A DNA stretch of 64,000 bases from an uncultured Clostridia bacterium (GCA_947632035.1 CANRNR010000001.1:81812-145811), one strand, 5' to 3'. Shown: positions 38,811 to 48,085, counted from the first letter of the stretch. Notes: generated from the sequence alone by a model not told the origin. Numbers and translations are program-made.

Positions 38811-39926
38811 TCAAATTTCGACTTTTATTTCATTATAAATTTTTTCTTCGACATCTTTTATTGAAACTTTAAGAGCATTTTCTCCCATTTTGTTTAGCTT
38901 TTCTCTATCTTTTACCATATTTTGAATCTCATCATTTAAAACATTAGAAGTTAAATTTTTATCTAAAATAATTTTTGCAGAGCCTACTTTTTCTAATACT
39001 CTTGCATTATATTCTTGATGATTTTCTGTTGCAAAAGGAAATGGTATAAATATTGCAGGTTTTCCAACATTTGCAATTTCTGTAATTGTCATTGCACCGC
39101 TTCTGCAAACCACTAAATCTACTATGTTCATCATTTCTTCCATGTTATAAATATATGGCATGATTTTTACATTTGGAATTTTATCTATTTCCAAATTATG
39201 CTTTTCTTTTAAATTATTTTTTATTTCTTCATATTGTGCTGGTCCTGCTGCCCACATAATTTGATAATTTTCATTTTTCTTATTTGCTATTATCTCTATT
39301 AAGCTATTGTTTATGCTTTGTGCCCCTTGGCTCCCTCCAAAAAATAGTACTATTGGTTTTTGGTCATTTAATCCATTTTCATTTAGAATTTCTTGTTTTT
39401 TCTCTTTTGAAATATTTATTTTTTTTACTTTTGTTGGTGTCCCTGTTACAACTATTTTCTTAGCTTTTGGAAGCCTTGCTTTTGCATCTTCAAAGCCTAA
39501 TAATATTTTATCTGCTTTTTTTGAAAGAAGTTTAATCGCAACTCCTGGAAAAGCATTGCTTTCATGTAATACAACTGGCACTTTTTTCTTTTTAGCTGAA
39601 AGCCCAACTGGTACACAAATATATCCACCTGTTCCTAATATAACATCTGGTTTAAATTCTTCTATAATTTTCTTTGCTTCTTTAATTGAGCGAAATGTTT
39701 TATAAATTTTCTTTATATTATCTAATGAAATTGAACGGTCAAATCCATAAGCATTTATTGTTTTTAAAGTATAACCTGCTCTTGGAACTAAGTCATTTTC
39801 TAATCCTCTATCTGTTCCAATAAAGATTATTTCTGAATCTGGCTCTTTTTCTTTTATTTTATTTGCAATTGCAATACCTGGGTTTATATGTCCACCTGTT
39901 CCAGCTGCTGCAACAATTACTCGCAT
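38811..39926 (-). CDS. murG: Lipid II synthase MurG
   Basis: A 371-residue GT28 glycosyltransferase that adds GlcNAc to lipid I at the inner membrane face. Motifs: 'AAAGTGGHINPGIAIA' at the N-terminus, 'LGTGGYICVPVGLSA', 'VLHESNAFPGVA', 'FGGSQGAQSINN', and the UDP-GlcNAc site 'CRSGAMTITEIANVGKPAIFIPFP'. Start ATG follows GGAGG. It is last in the dcw block spoVD-murE-mraY-ftsW-murG. Confidence 0.95.
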   Translation of the reverse strand: MRVIVAAAGTGGHINPGIAIANKIKEKEPDSEIIFIGTDRGLENDLVPRAGYTLKTINAYGFDRSISLDNIKKIYKTFRSIKEAKKIIEEFKPDVILGTGGYICVPVGLSAKKKKVPVVLHESNAFPGVAIKLLSKKADKILLGFEDAKARLPKAKKIVVTGTPTKVKKINISKEKKQEILNENGLNDQKPIVLFFGGSQGAQSINNSLIEIIANKKNENYQIMWAAGPAQYEEIKNNLKEKHNLEIDKIPNVKIMPYIYNMEEMMNIVDLVVCRSGAMTITEIANVGKPAIFIPFPFATENHQEYNARVLEKVGSAKIILDKNLTSNVLNDEIQNMVKDREKLNKMGENALKVSIKDVEEKIYNEIKVEI

Positions 39927-39974
39927 TGCATTTCCTCCCTCTTCTTATTAATTAATATTCATATTTTATTAATT

Positions 39975-40029
39975 AAAAAACAGTATAGCTCTATAGCATT
40001 ATGCTGCGTTTAAAACTATGCTGTTTTTT
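39975..40029 (-). terminator. Hairpin between ftsW/spoVE and murG
   Basis: AAAAAACAGTATAG / CTATGCTGTTTTTT outer stem with a smaller GCATAATGC-like hairpin inside. It may terminate or attenuate transcription between the two genes. Confidence 0.6.
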
Positions 40030-40065
40030 AGTATTAAAACTTTAACTATTCTCTTTGCTTGTAAT

Positions 40066-41218
40066 TTACACTTTGTTTCCTGCCCTTGATATGTTCAGCA
40101 AAATTCCGCATACTTGCTAATAATATAACTAGTGCACTTCCACCATAGCTAAAGAATGGTAATGGTATTCCTGTATTTGGAATAGAAGATGTAACAACTC
40201 CAATATTTAAAAGAACTTGCAAACCTACTAAACTAATAATTCCTATTGCAAGTAAACTTCCAAATGTATCAGGTGCTTTCATCGCAATTAAAACTCCTCT
40301 CCAAACCAACATTGCAAAAAGCCCCATAATAAATACGCATCCTATAAAACCTAATTCTTCTGCTATAATTGCAAATATAAAGTCATTTTGTGGTTCTGAT
40401 ATGTATAAATATTTTTGTTTACTTTCACCCAAGCCTACTCCAAAGAAACCACCTGATCCAATAGCATATAAACTTTGTATAACCTGCCATCCATCACCTA
40501 ACTTATCTTGCCATGGGTCTAAAAATGATATAATTCTTCCTATACGGAAACTATCTGAACCTGATGAAATTTTATAAACAAGATAACTTACAAGTGCTCC
40601 AGCAGCTACCCCTCCTACTGCAATAAAATGTAGCATTCTTGTACCTGCCATAACCATCATAACACATGTAATCATTCCAATAATTAGTGATGCACTTAAG
40701 TGATTTTGTACTAAATATAAAATTCCAATTGGTGCAATTAAAAAAACAAATGGTTTTACGAAGCCCTTCCAAAAATCTTTAAGCTCATCTTTATGGTCTG
40801 ATAAATATCCTGCATAGAAAATTATTAATCCTATTTTTGTAAATTCTGATGGTTGAAATTGACCAATTAGTGGTATATATACCCATCTTCTTGCACCATT
40901 TGCTGAAATTCCTAATCCCGGAATTAAAACAAATAGTAGTATTACACATGAAATTATATAAATTCCCCAATAGTATTTTTTATAAAAACGATAGTCTATT
41001 TTTGAAAGGAAAAACATAGCAATAATTCCTATTATACAAAAAAATAATTGTCTACTCGCATAAGTATATGTTTTTCCTGTTTCTGCTAGTGCAGATGGTG
41101 CAGAAGCTGAAAGTACCATTACAACACCTAATGCTAACAAGATAAATACTATTATGCAGAGTACATAATCAAATTGCTTATTTACAAAATTTGAGAACTT
41201 TTTTGTTTTCTTTTGCAT
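40066..41218 (-). CDS. FtsW/SpoVE-type SEDS polymerase, needs +1 shift at CGG
   Basis: A SEDS glycosyltransferase partner of a class B penicillin-binding protein. About ten membrane segments; motifs 'FQPSEFTKIGLIIFYAGY', 'AIGSGGFFGVGLGESKQK', 'FIFAIIAEELGF', 'PNTGIPLPFFSYGGSALV'. After 370 codons the frame reads AGT-ATG-CGG-AAT. Unshifted it yields a hydrophilic tail unlike the family; skipping the C gives 'MGILLNISRAGNKV' and a stop at 40066 (383 residues), matching the last helix of RodA/SpoVE proteins and the intact RodA at 5.4 kb ('ILLNIS'). Its place in the dcw block next to spoVD makes SpoVE likely. The ATG 6 nt after GGAGG is used as start. Confidence 0.88.
40106..40108 (-). other. CGG +1 frameshift site in ftsW/spoVE
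   Basis: ATG-CGG-AAT; dropping the C gives ATG-GGA-ATT-TTG-CTG-AAC, the conserved GILLN of the last SEDS helix. Here the unshifted frame stays open, so two C-termini are possible. Confidence 0.78.
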
Positions 41219-41231
41219 TAGCATCCTCCTT

Positions 41232-42227
41232 CTATATTAGCATTAGCCCTATCATGCAACATACTAATGTAATAACACTAAAAACTGATACTATTTTATT
41301 TTCGTTCCAACCACATAACTCAAAATGGTGATGTATTGGTGTCATTTTAAATATTCTTTTTCCTGTTTTCTTAAAATGTCTTACTTGTAGCATAACTGAT
41401 AGTGTTTCAATTACTGGAACAAGTGCAATTATTATAAGAAGTAATGGCATTTTTAAATAAAGTGCTATACTTGCAATAGCTCCACCTAATAATAGCGAAC
41501 CTGTATCTCCCATCATTACTTTCGCAGGATGAAGGTTAAATATTAAAAATCCTAAGCAAGTTCCTATTAAAATACTTCCAAATACAGTAATTTCTTTTAC
41601 TCCAAATATTATTGATATTACTGTTAGACAAGTAAGAATTATTGTTGTAACACTTGTTGAAAGTCCATCAATTCCATCTGTTAGGTTTATTGCATTTGTC
41701 GTTGCAAGCATCACTAAAACTGCAAATGGTATATAAAGCCAAAATGGAAGAGTTAAAGTGTTACCCAAAAATGGTATATAAATATCTGTTGATATGTGTA
41801 AAAATTGTGTTAAACCTATGACAAACCCTACAGATACTATAAGTAATCCTATCATTTTATACATTGGCTTTAATCCTTCTGTATTTTTGCCAATTAATTT
41901 TTTTAAATCATCTATTAATCCGATTATTCCAAATCCTATTGTTGATGCAATAAATGGTATCATATTAGTAGCAATTTGCCTTTCTTCTGGTGCTTCAGAT
42001 TTTCCATAATCTAAACACATAAATACACTAACTACTAAGATTGTTATAATCATTATAATACCACCCATTGTAGGTGTTCCTTGTTTTTTCAAATGTGACT
42101 GTGGGCCTTCCTGCCTTTCCAATTGCCCTACTCTTAATCTTTTTAAAATTGGAATTACTATTATTGCAGTAACAAAACATACTGCTAATGAAAGTAAAAT
42201 AAGTTTTGTTTGAAATTCTAATTCCAT
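41232..42227 (-). CDS. mraY: Phospho-MurNAc-pentapeptide translocase MraY
   Basis: A 331-residue polytopic enzyme making lipid I from UDP-MurNAc-pentapeptide and undecaprenyl phosphate. 'GTPTMGGIIMI', the Asp-rich 'GFGIIGLIDDLKKL', 'NAINLTDGIDGLS', and the His-rich loop 'KMTPIHHHFELCGW' are all present. The ATG after GGAGGAAGTA is used; a GTG 7 codons upstream is less likely. It is followed after 13 nt by ftsW/spoVE. murF and murD, often beside it, are missing from this cluster. Confidence 0.95.
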   Translation of the reverse strand: MELEFQTKLILLSLAVCFVTAIIVIPILKRLRVGQLERQEGPQSHLKKQGTPTMGGIIMIITILVVSVFMCLDYGKSEAPEERQIATNMIPFIASTIGFGIIGLIDDLKKLIGKNTEGLKPMYKMIGLLIVSVGFVIGLTQFLHISTDIYIPFLGNTLTLPFWLYIPFAVLVMLATTNAINLTDGIDGLSTSVTTIILTCLTVISIIFGVKEITVFGSILIGTCLGFLIFNLHPAKVMMGDTGSLLLGGAIASIALYLKMPLLLIIIALVPVIETLSVMLQVRHFKKTGKRIFKMTPIHHHFELCGWNENKIVSVFSVITLVCCMIGLMLI

Positions 42228-42267
42228 TACTTCCTCCTTCGTTATCACTTTTTATTAATTATTATCT

Positions 42268-42433
42268 GTAAAATATAGTAACTTTGCGTGTGCTTGTTGT
42301 CGCAACCTTCCTATGTAATAAATTGCTATTAAAATAGCAATTTATTACTAGCAATATGTTGGTTGCTTCAAACGCACTTCGCTTACGCTTCGTTTGGACG
42401 CTACGCGCACTACTTAAAGTTACTATATTTTAC
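42268..42433 (-). repeat. Structured non-coding element, copy 2
   Basis: Fills the 230-nt gap between murE and mraY. It is bounded by a perfect 18-bp inverted repeat (42268-42285, GTAAAATATAGTAACTTT, and 42416-42433). Inside are a stem GCAACC/GGTTGC (42302-42307 with 42361-42366), a perfect 16-bp hairpin (42315-42348), and a CAAACG/CGTTTG hairpin (42369-42396). Order and conserved flanks match copy 1 at 12336-12455 in opposite orientation. Stems differ in sequence but preserve pairing. It may be a structured RNA within the mur transcript or a small mobile repeat. Confidence 0.68.
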
Positions 42434-42454
42434 GTTATAATTGTAATTGATAAT

Positions 42455-43933
42455 CTAATTTGCATCAATAATCTCTCTAATAATTTCTCTTTCATCAAAA
42501 GGATATTTTTTTCCATTTATTTCTTGTGTTAATTCATGACCTTTTCCAGCAATTAACACTAAGTCTTTTTTATTTGCCATTTTAATTGCTTTTTTCATTG
42601 CTTCTTTTCTATCTACAATGCATTCATAGCTTCCTTTTGTTTTTTTAGCGCCTTTTTCAATTTGAGAAACTATATCTTCTGGTTTCTCACTTCTTGGGTT
42701 GTCAGATGTAATAATTGTATGGTCTGCTAAAGTAGTAGCAATTTCGCCCATTAAAGGTCTTTTGCCAGAATCTCTATCTCCTCCACAACCAAACACGCAG
42801 ATTACTTTACCAATCGTATATGTTTTTACAGTTTTTAAAATATTTTCCAAACTTTCTGGTGTATGTGCATAATCTATCATAATTGCCAATTCTGCTTTAT
42901 TGTCTACAAGCTCGCTTCTTCCTGGTACACGGACAGAAAGTAAGGCGTCTATTATGTCTTCTGCACTAACACCAAATCTAGATGCAACACTAATTGCTGC
43001 TAATGAATTATATACGCTAAATCTTCCAGGTATTCCTGTTTTTACCCTTTGATTTTTATTTCCTAATTTTACTTTAAAATCTACATTTGAATTTGTTACA
43101 GTAATATCTTTTGCAAGCAAACTTGCTGGGTTATCAATTCCATAAGTTTCAAATTTACAATTTGGAGCAAGTGCTGGCAATTTATTTGCAAAAATATCAT
43201 CTGAATTTATATAACCATATTTACACATTTTAAATAACTTAACTTTTGAATTAAAGTAATCTTCCATACTTGGATGTTCTTTTGGGCTAATATGGTCTTT
43301 TGCAAAATTAGTAAACACTCCTATTTCGAACTCACATCCATCTACTCTGCCAAGTTTTAAGCTTTGTGAAGATACCTCCATAACTGCTACATCACAGCCT
43401 TCATCTACCATTTTCCTTAAAAGCTCTTGTAACTCTAATCCTTCTGGTGTAGTTCTATCATTATCTCCTAAATTTTTATTTCCAATGTATGTGCAAATTG
43501 TTCCAATAAGCCCTACTTTTAAACCTTCTTTTTCTAGTAAAGATTTAATCATAAATGTAGTAGTAGTTTTGCCCTTCGTTCCAGTTACACCAATAAGTCT
43601 TAACTTTCTTGAAGGATTTTTATAAAAATTACAAGCACAAATTGAAACTGCATGCCTTGTATCTGGTGCTAAAATAAATATAACATCATCTGGCAAATCT
43701 TTTACCATTTCTCTTGTTACTTTGTCTGCTTGTGCCATAATTACTTTTGCACCTTTTTTTATTGCGTCTGGTATATATTTGTGTCCATCTTCAGTAAATC
43801 CATCTATTGCAACAAACATATCACCTTCTTTAATTTTTTCAGAATTGTCTACTATGGTTTTAACTTCAGTATTCTCTATTTTTCCTTTTATTTTCAAGTC
43901 CTCAAGACCTGCTAAAATACTCTTTAATTCCAT
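42455..43933 (-). CDS. murE: UDP-MurNAc-tripeptide ligase MurE (meso-DAP type)
   Basis: A 492-residue Mur ligase adding the third stem-peptide residue. N-terminal UDP-binding 'TIVDNSEKIKEGDMFVAIDGF', ATP-binding 'GVTGTKGKTTTTFM', central 'HTPESLENILKT', and 'TSDNPRSEKPEDI', the DNPR signature of meso-diaminopimelate-adding enzymes. So the peptidoglycan is probably of the DAP type. Start ATG follows TAGGAG. It lies directly downstream of the spoVD 3' fragment, as in intact dcw clusters. Confidence 0.95.
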   Translation of the reverse strand: MELKSILAGLEDLKIKGKIENTEVKTIVDNSEKIKEGDMFVAIDGFTEDGHKYIPDAIKKGAKVIMAQADKVTREMVKDLPDDVIFILAPDTRHAVSICACNFYKNPSRKLRLIGVTGTKGKTTTTFMIKSLLEKEGLKVGLIGTICTYIGNKNLGDNDRTTPEGLELQELLRKMVDEGCDVAVMEVSSQSLKLGRVDGCEFEIGVFTNFAKDHISPKEHPSMEDYFNSKVKLFKMCKYGYINSDDIFANKLPALAPNCKFETYGIDNPASLLAKDITVTNSNVDFKVKLGNKNQRVKTGIPGRFSVYNSLAAISVASRFGVSAEDIIDALLSVRVPGRSELVDNKAELAIMIDYAHTPESLENILKTVKTYTIGKVICVFGCGGDRDSGKRPLMGEIATTLADHTIITSDNPRSEKPEDIVSQIEKGAKKTKGSYECIVDRKEAMKKAIKMANKKDLVLIAGKGHELTQEINGKKYPFDEREIIREIIDAN

Positions 43934-44008
43934 ATTTTTCTCCTATCTCTCCATTTTCACGAATACATTATATAACAAAAATTATTTTTTGTATATATAT
44001 TTTTTATA

Positions 44009-44297
44009 TTAATACTTAACAATAATTTTTGTTCCCTCATATACTCGAATTTCTTTTTTAGGCAACTGCTCTTTTACAATTGTCGTTTTCTTATCGTATT
44101 CTCCTTCATTTTCTATTTGCATTTCTAAGTTTACTTTCTTAAGTTCTTTTATAGCTTCTTCTATTGTCATTCCTTCTATTTCCGGAACTTCAACTATATT
44201 TTTTTGATCTTCTTCTTTAACATTGTCCTTTTGAAGCTCTAAATATGGTAATACTTCTGATAAAACCTGACCTCCTACTGGTGCTCCTACAGCACCT
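44009..44297 (-). CDS. spoVD: 3' part of spoVD (last transpeptidase helix and PASTA)
   Basis: The stretch from the core sequence to 44009 encodes, in one frame without a start codon, 'GAVGAPVGGQVLSEVLPYL' (last helix of a class B PBP transpeptidase domain), a Glu/Lys linker and one PASTA domain ('VPEIEGMTIEEAIKEL', 'LPKKEIRVYEG') with stop at 44009. It continues exactly the truncated reading frame at 56867-58810. Removing 44298-56866 gives 2233 nt of coding sequence, a multiple of three plus the one extra C of the CGG site. It is therefore the displaced end of spoVD, not an independent gene. murE follows 75 nt downstream. Confidence 0.92.
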
Positions 44298-44319
44298 GCT
44301 TGGGTGATTATAACAACAC
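44291..44319. other. Attachment site, murE-side junction
   Basis: Core AGCACCT (44291-44297) shared with the other junction, then element sequence GCTTGG and arm GTGATTATAACAACAC (44304-44319). The recombinase stop codon begins at the next base. Confidence 0.85.
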
Positions 44320-45943
44320 TTAATACTCATTATTAAACTTAAATTTTATAGTAATTTTATTATTTTCATGCACTTCTATGTACTCAATTAATTCATCTAT
44401 AATAGTTCTATCTAAACTCACAATATTTTTTTGTTTTTTAAAATCTTCTATCCATTTTACATTTTCGTTTTCTTTATTTTCTTCCTCTTTATTTTGTATT
44501 TTTAAATTTATAAGTGCTTGCTCTAAATTTTCTATTTGTTTTTCATAGTCTTCTTTATATTGTAAATATTCTTCTTTTGTAATAATTCCATCCTTTAAAT
44601 CTTCGTATAAGCCTTTTTTTAGTAACTTTATTTTTTCTATTTGAATATTATTTTGTTTTTCTATGTTACTATTGTTCAAAGGCTTTTTTTCAATTACCTC
44701 TAATTCATTTAATATTTTTTCTGTATCAACAAATTTACTAATATGATATCTAATTACTTCTAATACTGCATTTTCTAAATCACCCTGCTTTATTGTATGT
44801 TTGGTGCAAAGTTCATGAGATTTTTTTCTATATGTTCCACATATATAGTATTCATATATTTTTCCACTTTTGTTTTTGCTATATTTTTTATGCATTGCTC
44901 TTTTACAATCAGCACATTTTAAAATTCCTGCCCACATACTTAAACTGCCATTTTTTCTAACTCTTGTATCTTTTTTAATTAAGTTTTGTGCTTTTTCAAA
45001 TAATTCTTTTCCTATAATTGGTTCATGCATGTTTTCTACTGTAATCCATTCTTCTTCTGGAACTTTATCTAACTTATGAAGTTTATAGCTTTTAACTCTT
45101 CTTTTTCCTTGTGTAACATTTCCTATATAAATATCATTTTTTAAAATATTTCTTACAGTTGAAACTCCCCAAGTATAATCACTACTATTGTGGTATTTTT
45201 GATTTAAAACTTTTATTTTATAACCTGTTGGATTTAAAATTCCCATACTATTTAATCTATGGCATATTTTTAAGTTGCCTATTCCTTCATTTACTTTCCA
45301 TTCAAAAATTTTTTTTACAATTTCTGCTGATTCTTTGTCCACAATTAATTTATGCGGATTTTCTTTTTCCTTAATATATCCATATGCAGGAAAAGCACCT
45401 ACAAATTCTCCTTTTTTCTTTCTTCCATTTAAGGCACTTCTTATTTTTATTGATGTATCTCTGCAATATTCATCATTTATTAAATTCTTAAAAGGAATCA
45501 AAATGGTGTTACTACTAGAAGGGTTTTTGTAACTATCTACATTATCATTTATAGCAATAAACCTCACATTGAAGATAGGAAATATCTGCTCAATATAATT
45601 TCCTACTTCTATATAATTTCTTCCAAGTCTTGATAAATCTTTTACAATTACACAATTAACATTTCCATTTTTCATGTCTTCTAAGAGTCTTTGAAATGCT
45701 GGTCTATTAAAATCTGTTCCGGTAAATCCATCATCTACATATGTATCGTAAACTACTAAATCATCATATTCCTTTACGAATTGATTTAATAATTCTTTTT
45801 GGCTTGTTATACTGTTACTTTCTTGCTTTTCTATTCCGGTTATCACTATCTTCTTGTGAAAGCCTTATGTATAAGCCTGTCTGCCATATTTTTTTGCTAT
45901 TGATATTTTTTTCATTAGTATATTTTGAGGTTCTTCCTGGCAT
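44320..45943 (-). CDS. Large serine recombinase, needs +1 shift at CGG
   Basis: A 540-residue large serine recombinase. The ATG at 45943 has GGAGG at 8 nt. Catalytic Ser29 lies in 'GLYIRLSQED'. After 35 codons the frame reads GAT-AAC-CGG-AAT and stops 7 codons later; skipping the C continues into 'GIEKQESNSITSQ', 'DDGFTGTDFNRPAF', 'VIVKDLSRLGRNYIEV' (catalytic Arg region), the recombinase domain, a zinc ribbon ('CADCKRAMHKKY...CGTYRKKSHELC') and a C-terminal coiled coil. Without the shift the nucleophile and the rest are on separate peptides. It abuts one end of the element and should catalyse its integration and excision. Confidence 0.9.
45836..45838 (-). other. CGG +1 frameshift site in the recombinase
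   Basis: AAC-CGG-AAT at codon 36; dropping the C gives AAC-GGA-ATA-GAA-AAG-CAA and reaches the conserved ESNSI segment. Unshifted, TAA follows 7 codons later. Confidence 0.8.
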
Positions 45944-46075
45944 CTTTATTGCCTCCGTTTATAATAAGCTTCTTAAATAAAATTAATTTTTAACTAAATA
46001 TGATAAAAAATCTCTTTTTAAAATATTAATTTTACTTTCTTTCTTAAATATTAATTTAACTTTCTTTTTTCAATA

Positions 46076-46225
46076 TTAATTCAACTTTCTTGCTAAAATA
46101 TTTTCTATACATTCTCTAAGAGATTTATTGTTATCTGAATATTTTATTTCTACAATCATATTATCAATTTCTAATATACCAGAATCCATGTCAAATAAAA
46201 ATTTTTTTGCAATATTACTCTCCAA
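46076..46225 (-). CDS. 49-residue small ORF beside the recombinase
   Basis: A TTG start (AGGA about 10 nt upstream) opens a 49-codon frame ending at 46076; an internal ATG at 46189 gives 37 residues. It is acidic in the middle with a basic end ('ECIENILARKLN'). I do not recognise it. Its place directly upstream of the recombinase makes it a candidate recombination directionality factor, by position only. Between it and the recombinase start (45944-46075) are three imperfect AT-rich repeats of 'ATATTAATTTAACTTTCTT' type. Confidence 0.4.
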   Translation of the reverse strand: MESNIAKKFLFDMDSGILEIDNMIVEIKYSDNNKSLRECIENILARKLN

Positions 46226-46254
46226 ATCATATCTTTCCTTTCAAAATCTGTATA

Positions 46255-46375
46255 TTTTTCAAGTTTATATACTTTTTAAGTAACATATCTTTCGCAACTT
46301 ATATATCTTTCAAACTTATATATGTTAGCCTTATATATTTTCAAGCTCATATATCTTTCAAACTTATATATATGT
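46255..46375. repeat. Degenerate AT-rich tandem repeats
   Basis: About five imperfect copies of a CTTATATATCTTTCAAA-like unit, followed to 46420 by featureless AT-rich DNA. They lie between the small ORF and the GH73-like gene's terminator. Possibly binding sites or replication slippage products. Confidence 0.55.
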
Positions 46376-46420
46376 GATTTATTAATAAAAAATTCAAAAA
46401 ATATTTTTAAGTAAAAAATA

Positions 46421-46465
46421 AAGCGAGAAATCAAACGGATATTTATCCCGTAAGTTTTCTCGCTT
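46421..46465 (-). terminator. Terminator after the GH73-like gene
   Basis: AAGCGAGAAA / TTTTCTCGCTT with an inner ACGG/CCGT pairing, 33 nt after the stop codon. Confidence 0.8.
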
Positions 46466-46497
46466 AAACCTTTTTGCAATTTGTTGTCCCTTTAGAG

Positions 46498-47709
46498 TTA
46501 GTCTATCTCAACTCCTTTATAGAGCCACATAACAGACATTACCCCTTCCGACCATGAATATCTTTCATAGTCTTTTTCCTCTTTGCCTTCTTGATATGGA
46601 CGATATGTGTCATTTACTTGGTGAATAGTTTTCTTACCCTCCAAATGATTATAAACACATTGTACGCCTTCCTCTAAGCCTTCTCTCACAGAGTTAAAGT
46701 ACATTCCTTCTCCTCTGGATTTCATGCCAAAGAAGTTGTTGCGCTCTTTTGCATAATCTGAATTACAATGCCCTGATTCCCATCCCATAACTGAAATAAC
46801 AAAAAATTCATTCATAGGATGATCTTTTACGAATTCAACAATTATTCTCGGTAAAAGTTCAATAACCTCTTCCGGAATTTGAATGTTTTGACGTTTTAGT
46901 GCATTTAACTCGTTTATGCAGAGTAGAAAATACCTAAGCTCATCTTCAGTAAATTCAATCGGTTTGGACAAGTCTGCTCTAGTTGAAATCTTAACTGAAG
47001 CCAACTTTTCTCTTAGAGACTCTTTTGTATTTTGAAGTCTTTGCTGATCATCAAAAAGCTTAAAATCTCTATAAAGTCCATTATACAGCTTGTATGCTGA
47101 ATTATACTCCTGTTCCACTTCACTTAAACTGGCTTGCAACCTTTCAGTTTCTCCTGGTGTAAGTTTTTTTGCTTCAGCACTTTCACTAGAATCACATAAA
47201 ATCAATGCTAATCCGTCAGTTAGGCTTGAATTTGAAGTATGATTAACAGTTTCTTTAATTGGATTTATACTTTCAAATGTGGAATCACTACATTTTATAT
47301 GTATAGAATCACATTCGCTTCGAACTTTGTTAATCAATTTTCCTACATCTTCAAGCTTAGAGCTTATGCTCTCCATAAGTGTTCCAAGATTTTGGGCTTC
47401 TTCCATTTGTCCGATTAGTTTACTTATTTCGACAAGCTTTTGATCAATAATGATCAGATCCTGGCTTTGAACGTTTATTTCCCGGCTGATTTCATCAGCA
47501 TAAGAAAAATCAGGTTCAATTTTCACCATTATAGCGATATTTTTTTTCGGTCTTTGGTTTGTATTCTGTATCACTACCTCCTTTTCGGGTATAGCCTGAT
47601 ACCCTAAAACGATGACAATGACTGTTAGCAAAGCAAAACCAATTTTCCAGCAGATTTTTTCTACTTTTGATATTGGTTCAAGCTCTACTAACCGGCTTGA
47701 TTGTTTCAC
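46498..47709 (-). CDS. Membrane-anchored coiled-coil GH73-like wall hydrolase
   Basis: About 403 residues from a GTG with AAGGAGG at 8 nt; an ATG 9 codons upstream lacks one. Residues about 22-42 form a membrane helix. A long extracytoplasmic helical/coiled-coil region follows (about 85-250). The last 140 residues resemble glucosaminidase (GH73/LytD type): 'VISVMGWESGHCNSDYAKERNNFFGMKS' contains the catalytic Glu after Trp and the NNFFG motif, then 'YFNSVREGLEEGVQCVYNHL'. It would cut peptidoglycan near the membrane. Codon use is more GC-rich than the chromosome, and two in-frame CGG codons (47482-47484, 47692-47694) read as Arg, since shifting gives a stop or breaks the frame. Confidence 0.7.
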   Translation of the reverse strand: MKQSSRLVELEPISKVEKICWKIGFALLTVIVIVLGYQAIPEKEVVIQNTNQRPKKNIAIMVKIEPDFSYADEISREINVQSQDLIIIDQKLVEISKLIGQMEEAQNLGTLMESISSKLEDVGKLINKVRSECDSIHIKCSDSTFESINPIKETVNHTSNSSLTDGLALILCDSSESAEAKKLTPGETERLQASLSEVEQEYNSAYKLYNGLYRDFKLFDDQQRLQNTKESLREKLASVKISTRADLSKPIEFTEDELRYFLLCINELNALKRQNIQIPEEVIELLPRIIVEFVKDHPMNEFFVISVMGWESGHCNSDYAKERNNFFGMKSRGEGMYFNSVREGLEEGVQCVYNHLEGKKTIHQVNDTYRPYQEGKEEKDYERYSWSEGVMSVMWLYKGVEID

Positions 47710-47869
47710 ACTGTTGTCCTCCTTACGATTTTTCATTTTTCAACAAATTGCAAATTTTTCCCCTTTTAAGAAAAAAGAGGAAAAGAATAAAAGGTTACGA
47801 TTTTATTTTAGCATATTTTTACAGTAAAATCAAGGTTTACAGAAAATGTTTATTTTTTATCATTCAACT

Positions 47870-48085
47870 TTACAAATTATATTTAATTTTTCAAATGTAT
47901 AAATCACATTTAAATTTTCAGATACACAAATCACATTTAAATTTTCAGATACACAAATCGCATTTAAATTTTCAGATACACAAATCGCATTTAAATTTTC
48001 AGATACACAAATCGCATTTAATTTTTCGAATCTACAAATTATATTTAATTTTTCAAATACACAAATTGTACTTAATTTTTTCGAA
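47870..48085. repeat. 27-bp tandem repeat array
   Basis: Seven to eight head-to-tail copies of a 27-nt unit (core CATTTAAATTTTCAGATACA), the central four nearly identical and the outer ones degenerate. They fill most of the 550-nt divergent gap between the GH73-like gene and the surface-protein gene. There are no unique spacers, so it is not a CRISPR. The unit is a multiple of 3 nt but no gene runs through it. It could be iteron-like binding sites. Confidence 0.85.

Noticed and set aside
42268..42433. MITE or insertion sequence with terminal inverted repeats
   Set aside because: The 18-bp outer repeat of this copy is not shared by copy 1, I noticed no target duplication, and differences lie in paired positions. 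A structured RNA-like element fits better, though mobility is possible.
47870..48085. CRISPR array
   Set aside because: The 27-bp units are directly adjacent with no unique spacers, and no cas genes are nearby.
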